NCBI GenBank assembly: GCA_034359265.1
Contig: CP136890.1
Span: 35,692,501 to 35,756,500, forward strand
Direction: 5' to 3'
From: Canna indica
Taxonomy: Eukaryota; Streptophyta; Magnoliopsida; Zingiberales; Cannaceae
Length of the DNA: 64,000 nucleotides
This document shows positions 23,201 through 33,269 of this stretch, piece after piece (positions within the stretch are counted from its first letter, which is position 1; the number at the start of each line of letters is the position of its first letter). The notes under the pieces were generated by a model. The model searched no databases, was not told the origin of the DNA, and was given only the letters and a program-made list of their open reading frames with translations. The position numbers and the translations under genes are program-made.

Positions 23201-23524
23201 AATCAAGTGATATCAAAATGAATTTTAAGAGATCACAAAAATAATAAAATATGAAAACATGATCTCTAACCCTTCCTATTCGTTGAAAACCAAAAGGCCT
23301 CAGTGAGCCCACGATTTAAAACCGCAAGGTCGCATGAGCCCATTACAAGCTACTCCACTAGGTCTCCGAAGAGACCGGAAAATCAAAAATCATTACATAA
23401 AACAAATCGAGAGCACGAAGATCAATTAGAATTAAGCATAGTATCATAATCTTCAACTAAGGTAAAACAATGCAAGTCAGAAGATGATACCAGAATAGTT
23501 TTGATGCCAACTTTACCTAAGGTA
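20217..23524 (-). repeat. Non-coding interior of F1 copy 2
   Basis: Inverted counterpart of 2400-5222 in copy 1, with the same GAAAAATCTAGTTTG and CATGAGTAAATC-type blocks. It is interrupted by an F1 LTR fragment at about 21837-23106, with loss of host sequence equivalent to about 2755-3425 of copy 1. No open frame of note. Confidence 0.75.
21837..23106 (-). mobile_element. F1 LTR fragment inserted in F1 copy 2 interior
   Basis: Begins inside the LTR (GTTTAAGCAATTTATAATTC), carries the conserved CCTAAGCACCCCGCTTAGG block and a short CGATCG-type array (about 22590-22750), and ends AAAGCCAACA at 23106. The first part of the LTR is missing at the left junction and host interior sequence is missing too, so insertion was followed by a deletion across the boundary. 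Confidence 0.8.
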
Positions 23525-24970
23525 TCAAAGTAGTTTGAAGTTGTAACCAAGGGAGGATTCATCATTCAAGTCTATGGTCAACTTCAACACATCTCTTTCC
23601 TTCAACCATGTGTGGTAGCTCCCCAACACATCTCTTTCCTTGAAGTTGTAGATTGCATGGCCATATGTACCATAACAAAAACAATGTCCATGAAACTTTT
23701 TCTTTTCATTTTTGCTATGGACATGTGATTTTTCATTAGAATGCTTGACTTGTGAAACATGATGAGTATGAGCATTCTTAGAAATATCATTCTTCTTCTT
23801 ATGATCATGAGATCTAAAAGTAGAATGTCTAACATGAGATTTAACATTAGTATGAATATTCTTTTTCGAAAAATTATTTTTACTAAAATTCTTAAATGAG
23901 TAAATATTTTTCATTTCATTCACTTTCTTGTTTAGGTTTAGAACCTCATTTTTCAAATCAATCATGGAGTTATGTAAAGCATGCATTTGAGATTTCAACA
24001 TATAATTTTCCTTTTTGACTTTTGAGTTTTCATTTTTCAAAATCTCATTCTTAATTTTGAAATCATTTTTTAAATTTTCATTTTCAAGCTTTAAGTCCTT
24101 AAGCTCAAGTTTCAATGTATCATGACTAGGATCAAATGAGCTAGATTTTATTTTCTCATTTTCTTAATTCTAGAGCATGCATATGTCAACTAAGTCTAGA
24201 ATTCTCATTTTTAAATCCTTTTGTTTTCCTTATCCTTTTTCAAGAGCAAGGCATACATGTTTTTATACTCATCCATCAATTCATCAAACTCATGATAGCT
24301 AGATGAGTTAATACTATCATTATTATTAACATGACTAGAAGGAGAGGAGTGTACCTCATTGTTATCATTCATGAGGGATACTTTTGAGATGGCTTCATAG
24401 TCATGACAAGAGGATACTTCACTTGAGTGGAATGAGGATGTGGAAGCATTCAACCTCTTCTTTGCCTTATTCTTCATAGTAGGGCAATTCTTCTTCACAT
24501 GCCATTTTTCTTTGCACACATGGCAAATCACCTTTCTTTTCCGACTTTTAGTGCTCCTATGATTGGAGGCACTATGGGCTTCAAAAACCACATTAGTATT
24601 GGGTGGATGACAATTGCCATCACTCCCCTCATCAAACGTTTTGAGCTCTTCGGTTTTTGCATAATTATAAAAGCATATTTAAGGTAGCCCAAATGTCGAA
24701 TGCGGAAGTACAATGCATGATTTTTTCAAAGATATTATTTTCCAAGGAACAAAATATGTAATTTGTACCTTTAGCATTTAGTTCAAACATATCAATTTAT
24801 TCTTGGGTCCATGCATTCATATCTTCCTTAGGTTCAATGTATTTAATTTTTACCATGTTAAAAACACCTAAACCTTGAGTCTTTAAGAAGGTGTACATCC
24901 TAGACTTCCAAAGACCAAAGTTGGACTCATCAAACCTAGGAGGTGAAGACGCTACCAACTTTAGTGCCAT
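23525..24970 (-). pseudogene. gag: F1 copy 2 gag, degenerate
   Basis: The minus-strand ATG at 24970 starts MALKLVASSPPRFDESNFGL, here followed by W (a stop in copy 1). Stops follow in the capsid-like part. The frame at 24591-24211 has a zinc knuckle KVICHVCKEKWHVKKNCP, with the usual Gly replaced by Trp, then a Ser/Asn-rich stretch. The frame at 24115-23525 (196 codons) is a predicted coiled coil (LKLENENLKNDFKIKNEILK) followed by a His/Lys-rich stretch and a second knuckle CFCYGTYGHAIYN, with the last Cys replaced by Asn. It is longer and better kept than in copy 1. No pol downstream. Confidence 0.75.
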
Positions 24971-25023
24971 TTTTGGATCGAGACTAGATGTAGACGAGAT
25001 GGTGAAATCTCAAACTACAACTT

Positions 25024-25035
25024 ACTCTGATACCA
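25024..25035 (-). other. Primer-binding site of F1 copy 2
   Basis: ACTCTGATACCA on the plus strand, one mismatch from the complement of the standard initiator Met tRNA site. Two bases separate it from the LTR at 25038. Confidence 0.85.
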
Positions 25036-25730
25036 ATTGTTGGATGAAATGGCACACTAGAGGGGGGTGAATAGTGTATTATCTAAACTTGTTGTCTAAT
25101 TTCGGCTTTAATCGTTCCTTAAGTTATTTAGGCAAATCGTAATTTATTGATTAGATGCGGAAGCAAAAATAAATCAATTAAGCACAAACAAAGAGAACAA
25201 TGCTAACACAGAGATTTATAGTGGTTCGGCCCCAATGCCTACTCCACTACCTAAGCACCCCGCTTAGGATTTCCAAACTAAGTTTACTAGATTAAATAGT
25301 TTCCCTTACACAGAGGACTTTGACTCGAAGAGTCTCACTCTCAACCTAAGGCACTTCCACACCCGGAAGTCTCCGCCTTCTAACTGAGAGCACTCTTCCA
25401 CCTCAATCCTAAGGGACAACTCAACTAATCCTAGTAAACTACGTTTACAATGGTGGAATTAAGCCTTAACACCAAGGCAACCACCAACCAAATCAAACCT
25501 AGCAACCTAGGTTTACACAAGTTTTAATACAATGAAAGAAACAAGAAAATATACAAGTAATGGAGCAAAAAATACAACAATACAAATACTTAGCTCCAAC
25601 AGAATGAATCCTAGCTCCTTTTGATGTCTTGATGATGAATCAAATCAAACATGGAGGCAAACACTAGGAATGAAAGCACGGACTAGGATTTCTCTTAAAA
25701 TGGCTCAAAGAAAGCTTGAAATTGATCAAG

Positions 25731-27494
25731 GATGGTGTTGGGTGAAATGGCCACACTAGAGGGGGGGTGAATAGTGTGTTTACTAATCAATTAGCCTAAA
25801 TCTGATTTTAATCGTTTCTTTAGTTACTTAGGCAAATTACAAGTTGAGTGACTAAATGCAGAAGCAATAATAAAACAATTAAGCACAAACAAAAAAAATA
25901 ATGCTAACACAGAGATTTATAGTGGTTCAGCCCCAATGCCTACTCCACTACCTAAGCACCCCACTTAGGATTTCCAAACTTAGTTTTACTAGATTAATGA
26001 TGTTTCCCTTACATAGAGGACTTTGACTCGAAGAGTCTCACTCTCGACCTAAGGCACTTTCACACCCAGAAGTCTCCGTCTTCTTATCGAGAGCACTCTT
26101 CCACCTCAACCTAAGGGACAACTCAACTAATCCTAGTAAACTATGTTTACACAAGTGGTGTTACACCTTCTACACCAAGGATACCACTTACACACATGCA
26201 AGACCTAATACTAGGTCTTCTTACAAGCTTGAATACAATAAAAGAAATCACAAAAATATACAAGTAATGGAGCAAATAAATACTACAACAAATACTTAGC
26301 TCCAAACACGAGTCCTAGTTCCTCTTGATGCCTTGAGATGATGAATCGATAAATCTTGAAGGCTAAATCAAGGTGTGTATCTTTGAAACTAGGGTTATCA
26401 AAAGGATGGCGCAAGAAAAACTTTAGAATGATCAAGAATGGCTCAATGAAGTTTTTAGAGTGATCAAAAGTCGTTTAAGGAAGGCTAGGTTTGGGTATTT
26501 ATAATCCTGCAAGGGAAACAGCGCGATAACGGGCGGAAAACTAGTCATTTCCGCCGTTCGGTCGCATACCGGTCGATCGTCGATCGACCGCCCATGACCG
26601 CTGCGCCTTCTGTGAAGAAATCGCACTGTTCGGTCGACCGACGGGTCGACCGAATGAGTTGCGACTTCTTCAGATTCGCGATCTGATCGGTCGACCAAAG
26701 CCTAAAGCCAGCGTCACGATTCAGCGATCCTCATTCCAGTCGACCGACGCACACTCTGCCAAATTTTGGCCTCAGTCGATCGATCGATCGGTCGACCAAA
26801 AAATGGATAGACTGGGCAGACTGCTATTTTGCTTGGGTTTTTCTGCTCGTTTGGGTTCCGTCTTCGCTAAGTCTACTTATATAAGTTAATAACTTTAAAA
26901 CATAAATGTTATATAAGGATTACCCCCCATTTGGATTCAATAAAAATATCTAAAAAATCAAAATCCTTAAGAATCAAATTCTAATTTTTGGGGTCTAGTA
27001 CAAATTTTTCGAAAACGGAAATTTTCTAACTTCCCGGGTCAAGTATGGGTAGGCTAAAGGCTTCCAAAAAATCCTTAAAATACCTCATTATCTAGTTTCT
27101 ACCCAAGGAACAATTACCGCCAATTTTTTATGTCAAGATAATGTCTAGGTCATATAGCCCTCCAAGGAACTCCCTAGGCGTAGTGGATTTCAGGACGGTT
27201 TTCGGGTTTTCATGTTTTGTGTTTCGGATTTAGTTTTAGGGTTCTTTGCATCATAAAGAGGATATACAACATATCTAGATATCCTAAACCTAAACTCTAA
27301 CTTCTTGAAGAAACCCGAGCGCCAATGAGCGTCCTTGCCGATTTCTCTGATTTCTTCAATATTTCCGTTCGAGGACGTCAAGCGCTAACCGATATGGAAC
27401 CTGAAAGATTTTCTCAATGAAACATTAGTTCCATGTTTGTTATCATCAAAACCGAGATTAAGACCAATGTTGAAAACCTTGAGCCAACAGATGA
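25731..27494 (-). mobile_element. F1 solo LTR inserted in the F1 copy 2 5' LTR
   Basis: 25736-27489 (1754 bp), TGTTGGG to GAGCCAACA. Flanks GATGG and GATGA form a one-mismatch 5-bp target duplication, and the host LTR reads on across the insertion (AAGGATGG, then CTCAATGAAG). It contains the CGATCG array at about 26560-26800. Confidence 0.88.
26629..26654. repeat. Perfect inverted repeat in F1 array
   Basis: TTCGGTCGACC at 26629-26639 and GGTCGACCGAA at 26644-26654, with a four-base spacer. The same structure is at 29199-29224. Each 11-bp arm also contains the palindrome GGTCGACC. Confidence 0.85.
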
Positions 27495-30018
27495 CTCAAT
27501 GAAGTGTAGGAGTGATCAAAAGTATCTTAGAAAGGCTTAGGCTTGGGTATTTATAGAGCCAAGAAGAAATGGAATGAAATGAGCGGCTCAACGGGTGGAA
27601 AACTAATTTCGGTTTTAATCATTTGTTAAGTTATTTAGGCAAATCACAATTTATCGATTAGATGCGGAAACAAAAATAAACCAATTAAGTATAAACAAAT
27701 AAAATAATGCTAACACAGAGATTTATAGTGGTTCAGCTCCAATGCTTACTCCACTACCTAAGCACACTGCTTAGGATTTCCAAACTAAGTCTACTAGATT
27801 AAATTGATTCCCTTACACAGAGGACTTTGACTCGAAGAGTCTCACTCTCAATCTAAGGCACTTTCACACCCGGAAGTCTCCGCCTTCTTAACGAGAGCAC
27901 TCTTCCACCTCAACCCTAAGGGTCAACTCAACTAATCCTAGTAAACTAAGTTTACGCAAGTGGCTTTACACCTTCTACGCCAAGGATACCACTTACACAC
28001 AAGACCTAACACTAGGTCTTCTTGTACGCTCAAATACAATGAAATAAATAATAAAATACAACACAAAATAGAGCAATAAATCAAAAAATAAAGTACTTAG
28101 CTCCACAACAAGATTCTAGCTTCCTCTTGATGCCTTTGATGGTGAATCAATGAAGGTAAGGCTCAATCAAGGGGATGAGATATCAAAGCTAGGATTTTTC
28201 CAAGAATTGACGTAATGAAAGCTTGGAATTGATCAAGGATGGCTCAATGAAGTGTAGGAGTGATCAAAAGTATCTTAGGAATACTTAGGCTTGGGTATTT
28301 ATAGAGCCAAGAAGAAATGGAATGAAATGAGCGGCTCAACGGGTGGAAAACTAATTTCGGTTTTAATCATTTGTTAAGTTATTTAGGCAAATCACAATTT
28401 ATCGATTAGATGCGGAAGCAAAAATAAACCAATTAAGTATAAACAAATAAAATAATGCTAACACAGAGATTTATAGTGGTTCAGCTCCAATGCTTACTCC
28501 ACTACCTAAGCACACTGCTTAGGATTTCCAAACTAAGTCTACTAGATTAAATTGATTCCCTTACACAGAGGACTTTGACTCGAAGAGTCTCACTCTCAAT
28601 CTAAGGCACTTTCACACCCGGAAGTCTCCGCATTCTTAACGAGAGCACTCTTCCACCTCAACCCTAAGGGTCAACTCAACTAATCCTAGTAAACTAAGTT
28701 TACGCAAGTGGCTTTACACCTTCTACACCAAGGATACCACTTACACACAAGACCTAACACTAGGTCTTCTTGTACGCTCAAATACAATGAAATAAATAAT
28801 AAAATACAACACAAAATAGAGCAATAAATCAAAAAATAAAGTACTTAGCTCCACAACAAGATTCTAGCTTCCTCTTGATGCCTTTGATGGTGAATCAATG
28901 AAGGTAAGGCTCAATCAAAGGGATGAGATATCAAAGCTAGGATTTTTCCAAGAATTGACGTAATGAAAGCTTGGAATTGATCAAGGATGGCTCAATGAAG
29001 TGTATGAGTGATCAAAAGTATCTTAGGAATACTTAGGCTTGGGTATTTATAGAGCCAAGAAGAAATGGAATGAAATGAGTGGCTCAACGGGCGGTAAACT
29101 AGCCATTTCCGCCGTTCGGTCGCTTACCGGTCGATCGTCGGTCAACCGACCGATCGACCGCCCGCGACCGTTGGCCTTTCTGTGAATTAATCGCACTGTT
29201 CGGTCGACCGACGGGTCGACCGAATGAGTCGCGACTTCAGTGATCCATAATCTAATCGACCGATCGGTCGACCGACGCACACACTGCCCGATTTTGGCTT
29301 TGGTCGGTCGACCGACCAATCGATCGAAAATTGGACAGACTAGGCAGACAACTAGTTTGCTTGGTTTTCTTTGCTTGTTTGGGTTCCGACTTCGCTAAGT
29401 CTACTTATATAACAGTTAATAACTTTAAAACATAAAAGTTATATAAGGATTACCCCCCATTTGGATTCAATAAAAATATCTAAAAAATCAAAATCCCTAA
29501 GAATCAAAATCTAGTTTTTGGGGTTTAGTACAAATTTTCCGAAAACGAAAATTTCCTAATCTCCCGGGTCAAATATGGGCATGCTAAAGGCTTCCAAAAA
29601 ATCCTTTAAAATACCTCGTATCTAGTTTTGACCCAAGGAGCAATTACCACCATTTTTTATGTCAAGAAAGTATCTAGGTCATATAGCCCTCCAAGGAGCT
29701 CCCTGGGCTTAGTGAATTTCAGGGCGGTTCCGGATATTCATGTTTTTGGTTTCGGGATTAGTTTTTGGGTTTCTTTGCATCATCATGAGGATTTACAATT
29801 TATCTAGACACCCTAAACCTAAACTCTAACTTCCCGAAGAATCCGAGCGCGACGACCAACGTCCTTCCTATTTCCCGATTTCTTCGATATTTCCGATCGA
29901 GGACATCGTGCGCTAACCGATATGGAACATGAAAATAACTCTTCATGAAATAATTAGTTCCATGTTTGTTATCATCAAAACCGAGATTAAGACCAAGGTT
30001 GAAAACCTTAACCCAACA

Positions 30019-30517
30019 ACTTGAAGATTGTTGAGATAGGCTCGGAGGAAAGCGCCATGACTCCTGCGGGGGGCGAGTGAGCAAGCAGTGATCGACTCAA
30101 GACGGCGGTGGAGGCAATGCTCCAATGTGGTGCGGCAACGAAACTACTCATCACTTGGGGTTGCACAAAGACACCTAGATGTTACCTGAGACAAGCGATG
30201 TTCAATGGCGCTCGTAGGCTCTTCAAGTCTGGGACTTTTCATTGCCCAACAACAACGAGTTTGGGATTCTCAAAGCCCTTTCTCGCAACAACAGGAGATG
30301 ATGAAACTCAATAATGTTACAAGTAGTCATTTCCTGGTGGCGAACTTCACACGGTGAAACTCGACATGTTGCGGCCCCACTGCGGTATGTCGTTACTCAG
30401 GTGGTGTTACCTTCGACTACTTGTGAAGAATTCACTTCAGTAATTGCAGCTTATGCAGAAAGGCGGTGCGACCGAGGCGAGTTCAACGAGGACGTCGAAG
30501 CTTGAAGTGGAGGACGA
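30019..30517 (+). other. Element S interior, right part
   Basis: 499 bp, GC-balanced, without a recognised domain. Ends GAAGTGGAGGACGA, a purine-rich stretch abutting the 3' LTR at 30518 and the likely polypurine tract. Confidence 0.65.
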
Positions 30518-30578
30518 TGTTAGGGACTTTTTCGATTTGCCCGAGCAACAACAAATCATGGCAGAATATTTCCTACAT
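30518..30578 (+). repeat. 3' LTR of element S, left fragment
   Basis: Starts TGTTAGGGACTTTTTCG, as at 17468. Breaks off after TTTCCTACAT, where the chromovirus fragment begins. Confidence 0.85.
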
Positions 30579-30945
30579 AGGGATAGCTAGTCCCTCCCAC
30601 TCAGGTCTACCGTCAGCGTGGCCCACTGACGAAATCTCAAGACCCTCCTCCGCCACTCGGGTCTAACACCTAGTGGGCCCGCTGGTGCAATCTCAAGACC
30701 CTATAAACTGCTGAGTCGTGTGGTAGCCATTCGGCCAATGACACTTCTCAGTAGACCATCAACCACAACCAAAACTAGGTTGTGCAAGTATATTGTGTTC
30801 TGTTTTCCGGGCATTGCCAATATCCGACCCCTTACCCCAGGGTCACATTGTTTCCTTAAAGGAAGAGCCTAGTAAGTATATCTTGTATCTAGGTTAAATG
30901 TCACCACTAGTCACCTAAACCATTCTCCCTAGATTGAGCGAACTT
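30579..30945 (-). repeat. Internal LTR piece at the left end of the fragment
   Basis: Near-identical to about 34011-34395 (AGGGATAGCTAG through GCACTCGGCCTA). Joined at about 30946 straight to RT sequence, so it marks a deletion junction. Confidence 0.85.
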
Positions 30946-31350
30946 GCCGACCATGAAGGCACTCGGCCTATCCTCGGCAGTGGGTAACAATTATTGACTG
31001 TCACTTTATTCAGCTGCCTATAGTCGATGCACATGCGCATCGACCCATCCTTCTTCTTCATGAAGAGAACCGGAGCACTCCACGGTGAGACACTCGGCCG
31101 GATGAAGCCCAGGTCCACCATCTCTTGAAGTTGTACTTTTATCTCCCTGAGTTCAACCGGCGCCATCCTATAGGGTGGGATGGAGATTGGCTTTACCCAG
31201 GGCTGCAAATCAATGCAGAAATCCACTTCCCTCCTGGGAGACAATCCCAGTAGCTCCTTGGGAAATACATCGGGGAACTCGTAGACTACCTGAGTACCGC
31301 TGATGTCCCCTGCCGCATCTCTCTTTTCCTCTGCCACAGATACAAAGGCC
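30946..31350 (-). pseudogene. Reverse transcriptase N-terminal fragment
   Basis: Reads [20 protein letters not shown] (protease-RT linker), then [20 protein letters not shown], then [20 protein letters not shown] and [20 protein letters not shown]. These are hallmark RT fingers motifs of chromovirus-type gypsy elements. It stops before the catalytic YxDD region because of the deletion at about 30946. Confidence 0.8.
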
Positions 31351-31923
31351 AAAAAGGACTGGCAGCCCCCCCTGAAATAGTTTACGGGTTTTAAGGGCTG
31401 AGATGTCCCCAATTGGCTCGCTCCTTCCCACCCCTTGGAAGGTGAACTGTGCCAACCCGGGCTTGCTGAATATGACTGTCTTAGCCCTACAATCCAGCAA
31501 CGCAAAGTGCTCCACCAACCAATCCATGCCGAGAATGACATCGAGCTCAAGCGTGGGCAAAAGTGTCAAATCCGCCCTCAACGCATGGTCGTAGATGAGC
31601 ACTTCACAGCCTTGAAAAATTGATTTGGCTAAGATTGCCTTGCCCGTAGGTGTTGACACTAAAAATGGCCCGTCGAGCAAAGAAGGTGCCATATGTAACC
31701 CAGCAGCAAACTTGGCAGATACAAACGAGTGCGTAGCACCCGGATTAGACAGAACATATGCAGCAGATGAACATACTAAAATAATACATGTCACTACTAC
31801 TCTAGATGCCTTTGCCCCATCGCGGTTCATGGCATAAACTCGGGCAGACGGTTTCTCAGAGTGGCTAGCCTGTGGTCCTCTGCTCTGCATCTGACCCTTC
31901 TGTGCCACTGACCCCACTGACAT
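31351..31923 (-). pseudogene. Aspartic protease region
   Basis: Reads YVLSNPGATHSFVSAKFAAG, then [20 protein letters not shown]. The protease motif is normally a D-[ST/P]-G-ATHSF pattern; here Asn replaces the catalytic Asp, as would follow from a G-to-A change. The second half (VILGMDWL) is intact. One frame shift separates it from the RT part. Confidence 0.75.
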
Positions 31924-33040
31924 CGATGCTTTCCCCTTTGACGGCTCAATTCTCTGACCACCTCTGTCCGGGCAATCCTTCCTAAAGTGTCACACCTGCC
32001 CACAGCTGAAACACGCATCCGTGCAGCCATAGCATACACCCCAATGTTTCCGGTTACAACAACCACACTGCGGCATGTCTGATCTCTACGTAGCGCCCCC
32101 TGACTCTGCCTGTCATGCCGCCCCTGACCCTGAGCCTTCGCGGCCCCGGCTAGTGCTGTGCCCACGGTTTTGCTGGTGATCTGCGGTTGTCACAGTTCCC
32201 TCCGAATGCCACAGCTGACCTCCTGACCCTTGAGATCGAAACTTTTTCTAGGGTGGCCCATCTTTCCTCTCGAACGACACCAGTGCTTCCTTTCGGAGGG
32301 CCTCATCCACTACCCGTGCAAATGTGGAGTCCTCGGTGTAGTGGATAAGCCTGCCTATCTGAGGTCTTAAACCCTCCACGAACCTCTTCACCCTGGCGTT
32401 CTCGGTAGCCACTAAAGTTGGGTGGTACCTATAGAGCCGGGTGAAGTCCATTTCATACTCAACTACGATCGTCCCCCCCAGTCTGGCGCAGCAGCTCAAA
32501 ATCTCGTGCCCGCTTATGACGGACACTCTTTGGCAAATATTGCTCCTCAACAACTGCATTAAATTCTTCCCATGTGGGAGGTGGTGCGTGTGCTGTCCTA
32601 CGGCCCCTCCAGGTGTGCAACCAATATTTGGCAGGTCCTTTTAGCTGCAGGCCTACCATGCGCGCCGCCACCTCTGAGGAACATCCCAGCTCTAAACACA
32701 ACTCATGACAGTCCCCTAGAAACTCGATGACTTCCACCTGCGGGTCTATACCATTGAATACTGACGGCCTGAACTTGACGAAATTGGCGTATGTAGGTGC
32801 TCCTAGGTCCCTGACCTGTGGTGCTACCTGCTCAGCCACCTCCGGTACTACAGGGGATGCGGGTACTGCATCTGTGTTCTCAACTCCTGCTCCCTGTGGA
32901 GCGCTTCTGTCAGTTGAGCTACCTGTGCCTAAAGTTGCACAACTGTCGAACCCTGGCCCTCCACCTCATACTGCTCTCTGTCACGGCCCCGGCATCGTCC
33001 TCGGCATTCGGTGGAATTACTCTCACTGCCACTCATAGCA
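31924..33040 (-). pseudogene. gag: Chromovirus-like gag, degenerate
   Basis: N-terminal MSGSESNSTECRGRCRGRDR (start near 33020), a stop, then ALHREQEL-type sequence. The capsid core is at 32839-32248: YANFVKFRPSVFNGIDPQVE, PAKYWLHTWRGRR, TWEEFNAVVEEQYLP, KRFVEGLRPQIGRLIHYTED. A frame change falls near 32460-32500. A zinc-knuckle region (about 32000-32060) is broken by stops. Homologous throughout to gag of 46600-47870. Confidence 0.75.
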
Positions 33041-33253
33041 GCACCTCGGGCCTCCATCACACTAGCATAAAATAATAAGATCACCATTAATATTAACCAA
33101 CTCATTAATTTTAAATTTAACCTACTAACCGCATGGTGGGCTGAGTGCAGTTGTGGTTGTCCGATCTCATAGCATACTATACCACACATTGACATGCTAG
33201 CATATGCCTCGTGCGGTACCCATTTCCTAGTCGTAGTCAAGATCTAACCTGAT

Positions 33254-33265
33254 GCTCTGATCCTA
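33254..33265 (-). other. Primer-binding site, mutated
   Basis: GCTCTGATCCTA on the plus strand; two mismatches from the complement of the initiator Met site. The TGTCATGCCCC LTR end follows after four bases. Confidence 0.7.
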
Positions 33266-33269
33266 ACTT

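Larger units (their letters stand above)
25096..29100 (-). repeat. Tandem triplication of an LTR segment (about 748-bp unit)
   Basis: Copy 1 is 25096-27602 with the solo LTR removed, copy 2 is 27603-28350, and copy 3 is 28351 to about 29098, which continues into the rest of the LTR. The junction GAAAACTAATTTCGG joins two LTR sites that share CTA. Copies 2 and 3 differ at only a handful of bases; copy 1 is clearly more diverged. Confidence 0.85.
18486..30018 (-). mobile_element. F1 LTR retrotransposon, copy 2 (minus strand), with internal insertions
   Basis: The 3' LTR (in plus coordinates on the left) is 18486-20200. The polypurine tract lies at 20201-20216, the interior at 20217-25023, the primer site at 25024-25035, and the 5' LTR at 25038-30018. 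The 5' LTR is enlarged by a solo LTR insertion and a tandem triplication. The interior carries gag at 24970-23525 and the same non-coding zone as copy 1. Flanks ACTC and ACTT are at best a degenerate target duplication. It splits element S, whose interior resumes at 30019. Confidence 0.85.
25038..30018 (-). repeat. 5' LTR of F1 copy 2, enlarged
   Basis: Starts TGTTGGATGAAATGG at 25038 and ends AACCCAACA at 30018. Its size (4981 bp) is explained by a 1754-bp solo LTR (25736-27489) and two extra copies of a unit of about 748 bp; removing these leaves about 1.7 kb. The CGATCG array is at about 29115-29330. Confidence 0.85.

Noticed and set aside
18481..30023. Clean 5-bp target duplication for F1 copy 2
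   Set aside because: The flanks GACTC and ACTTG do not match; only ACTC/ACTT is similar, so I do not claim one.
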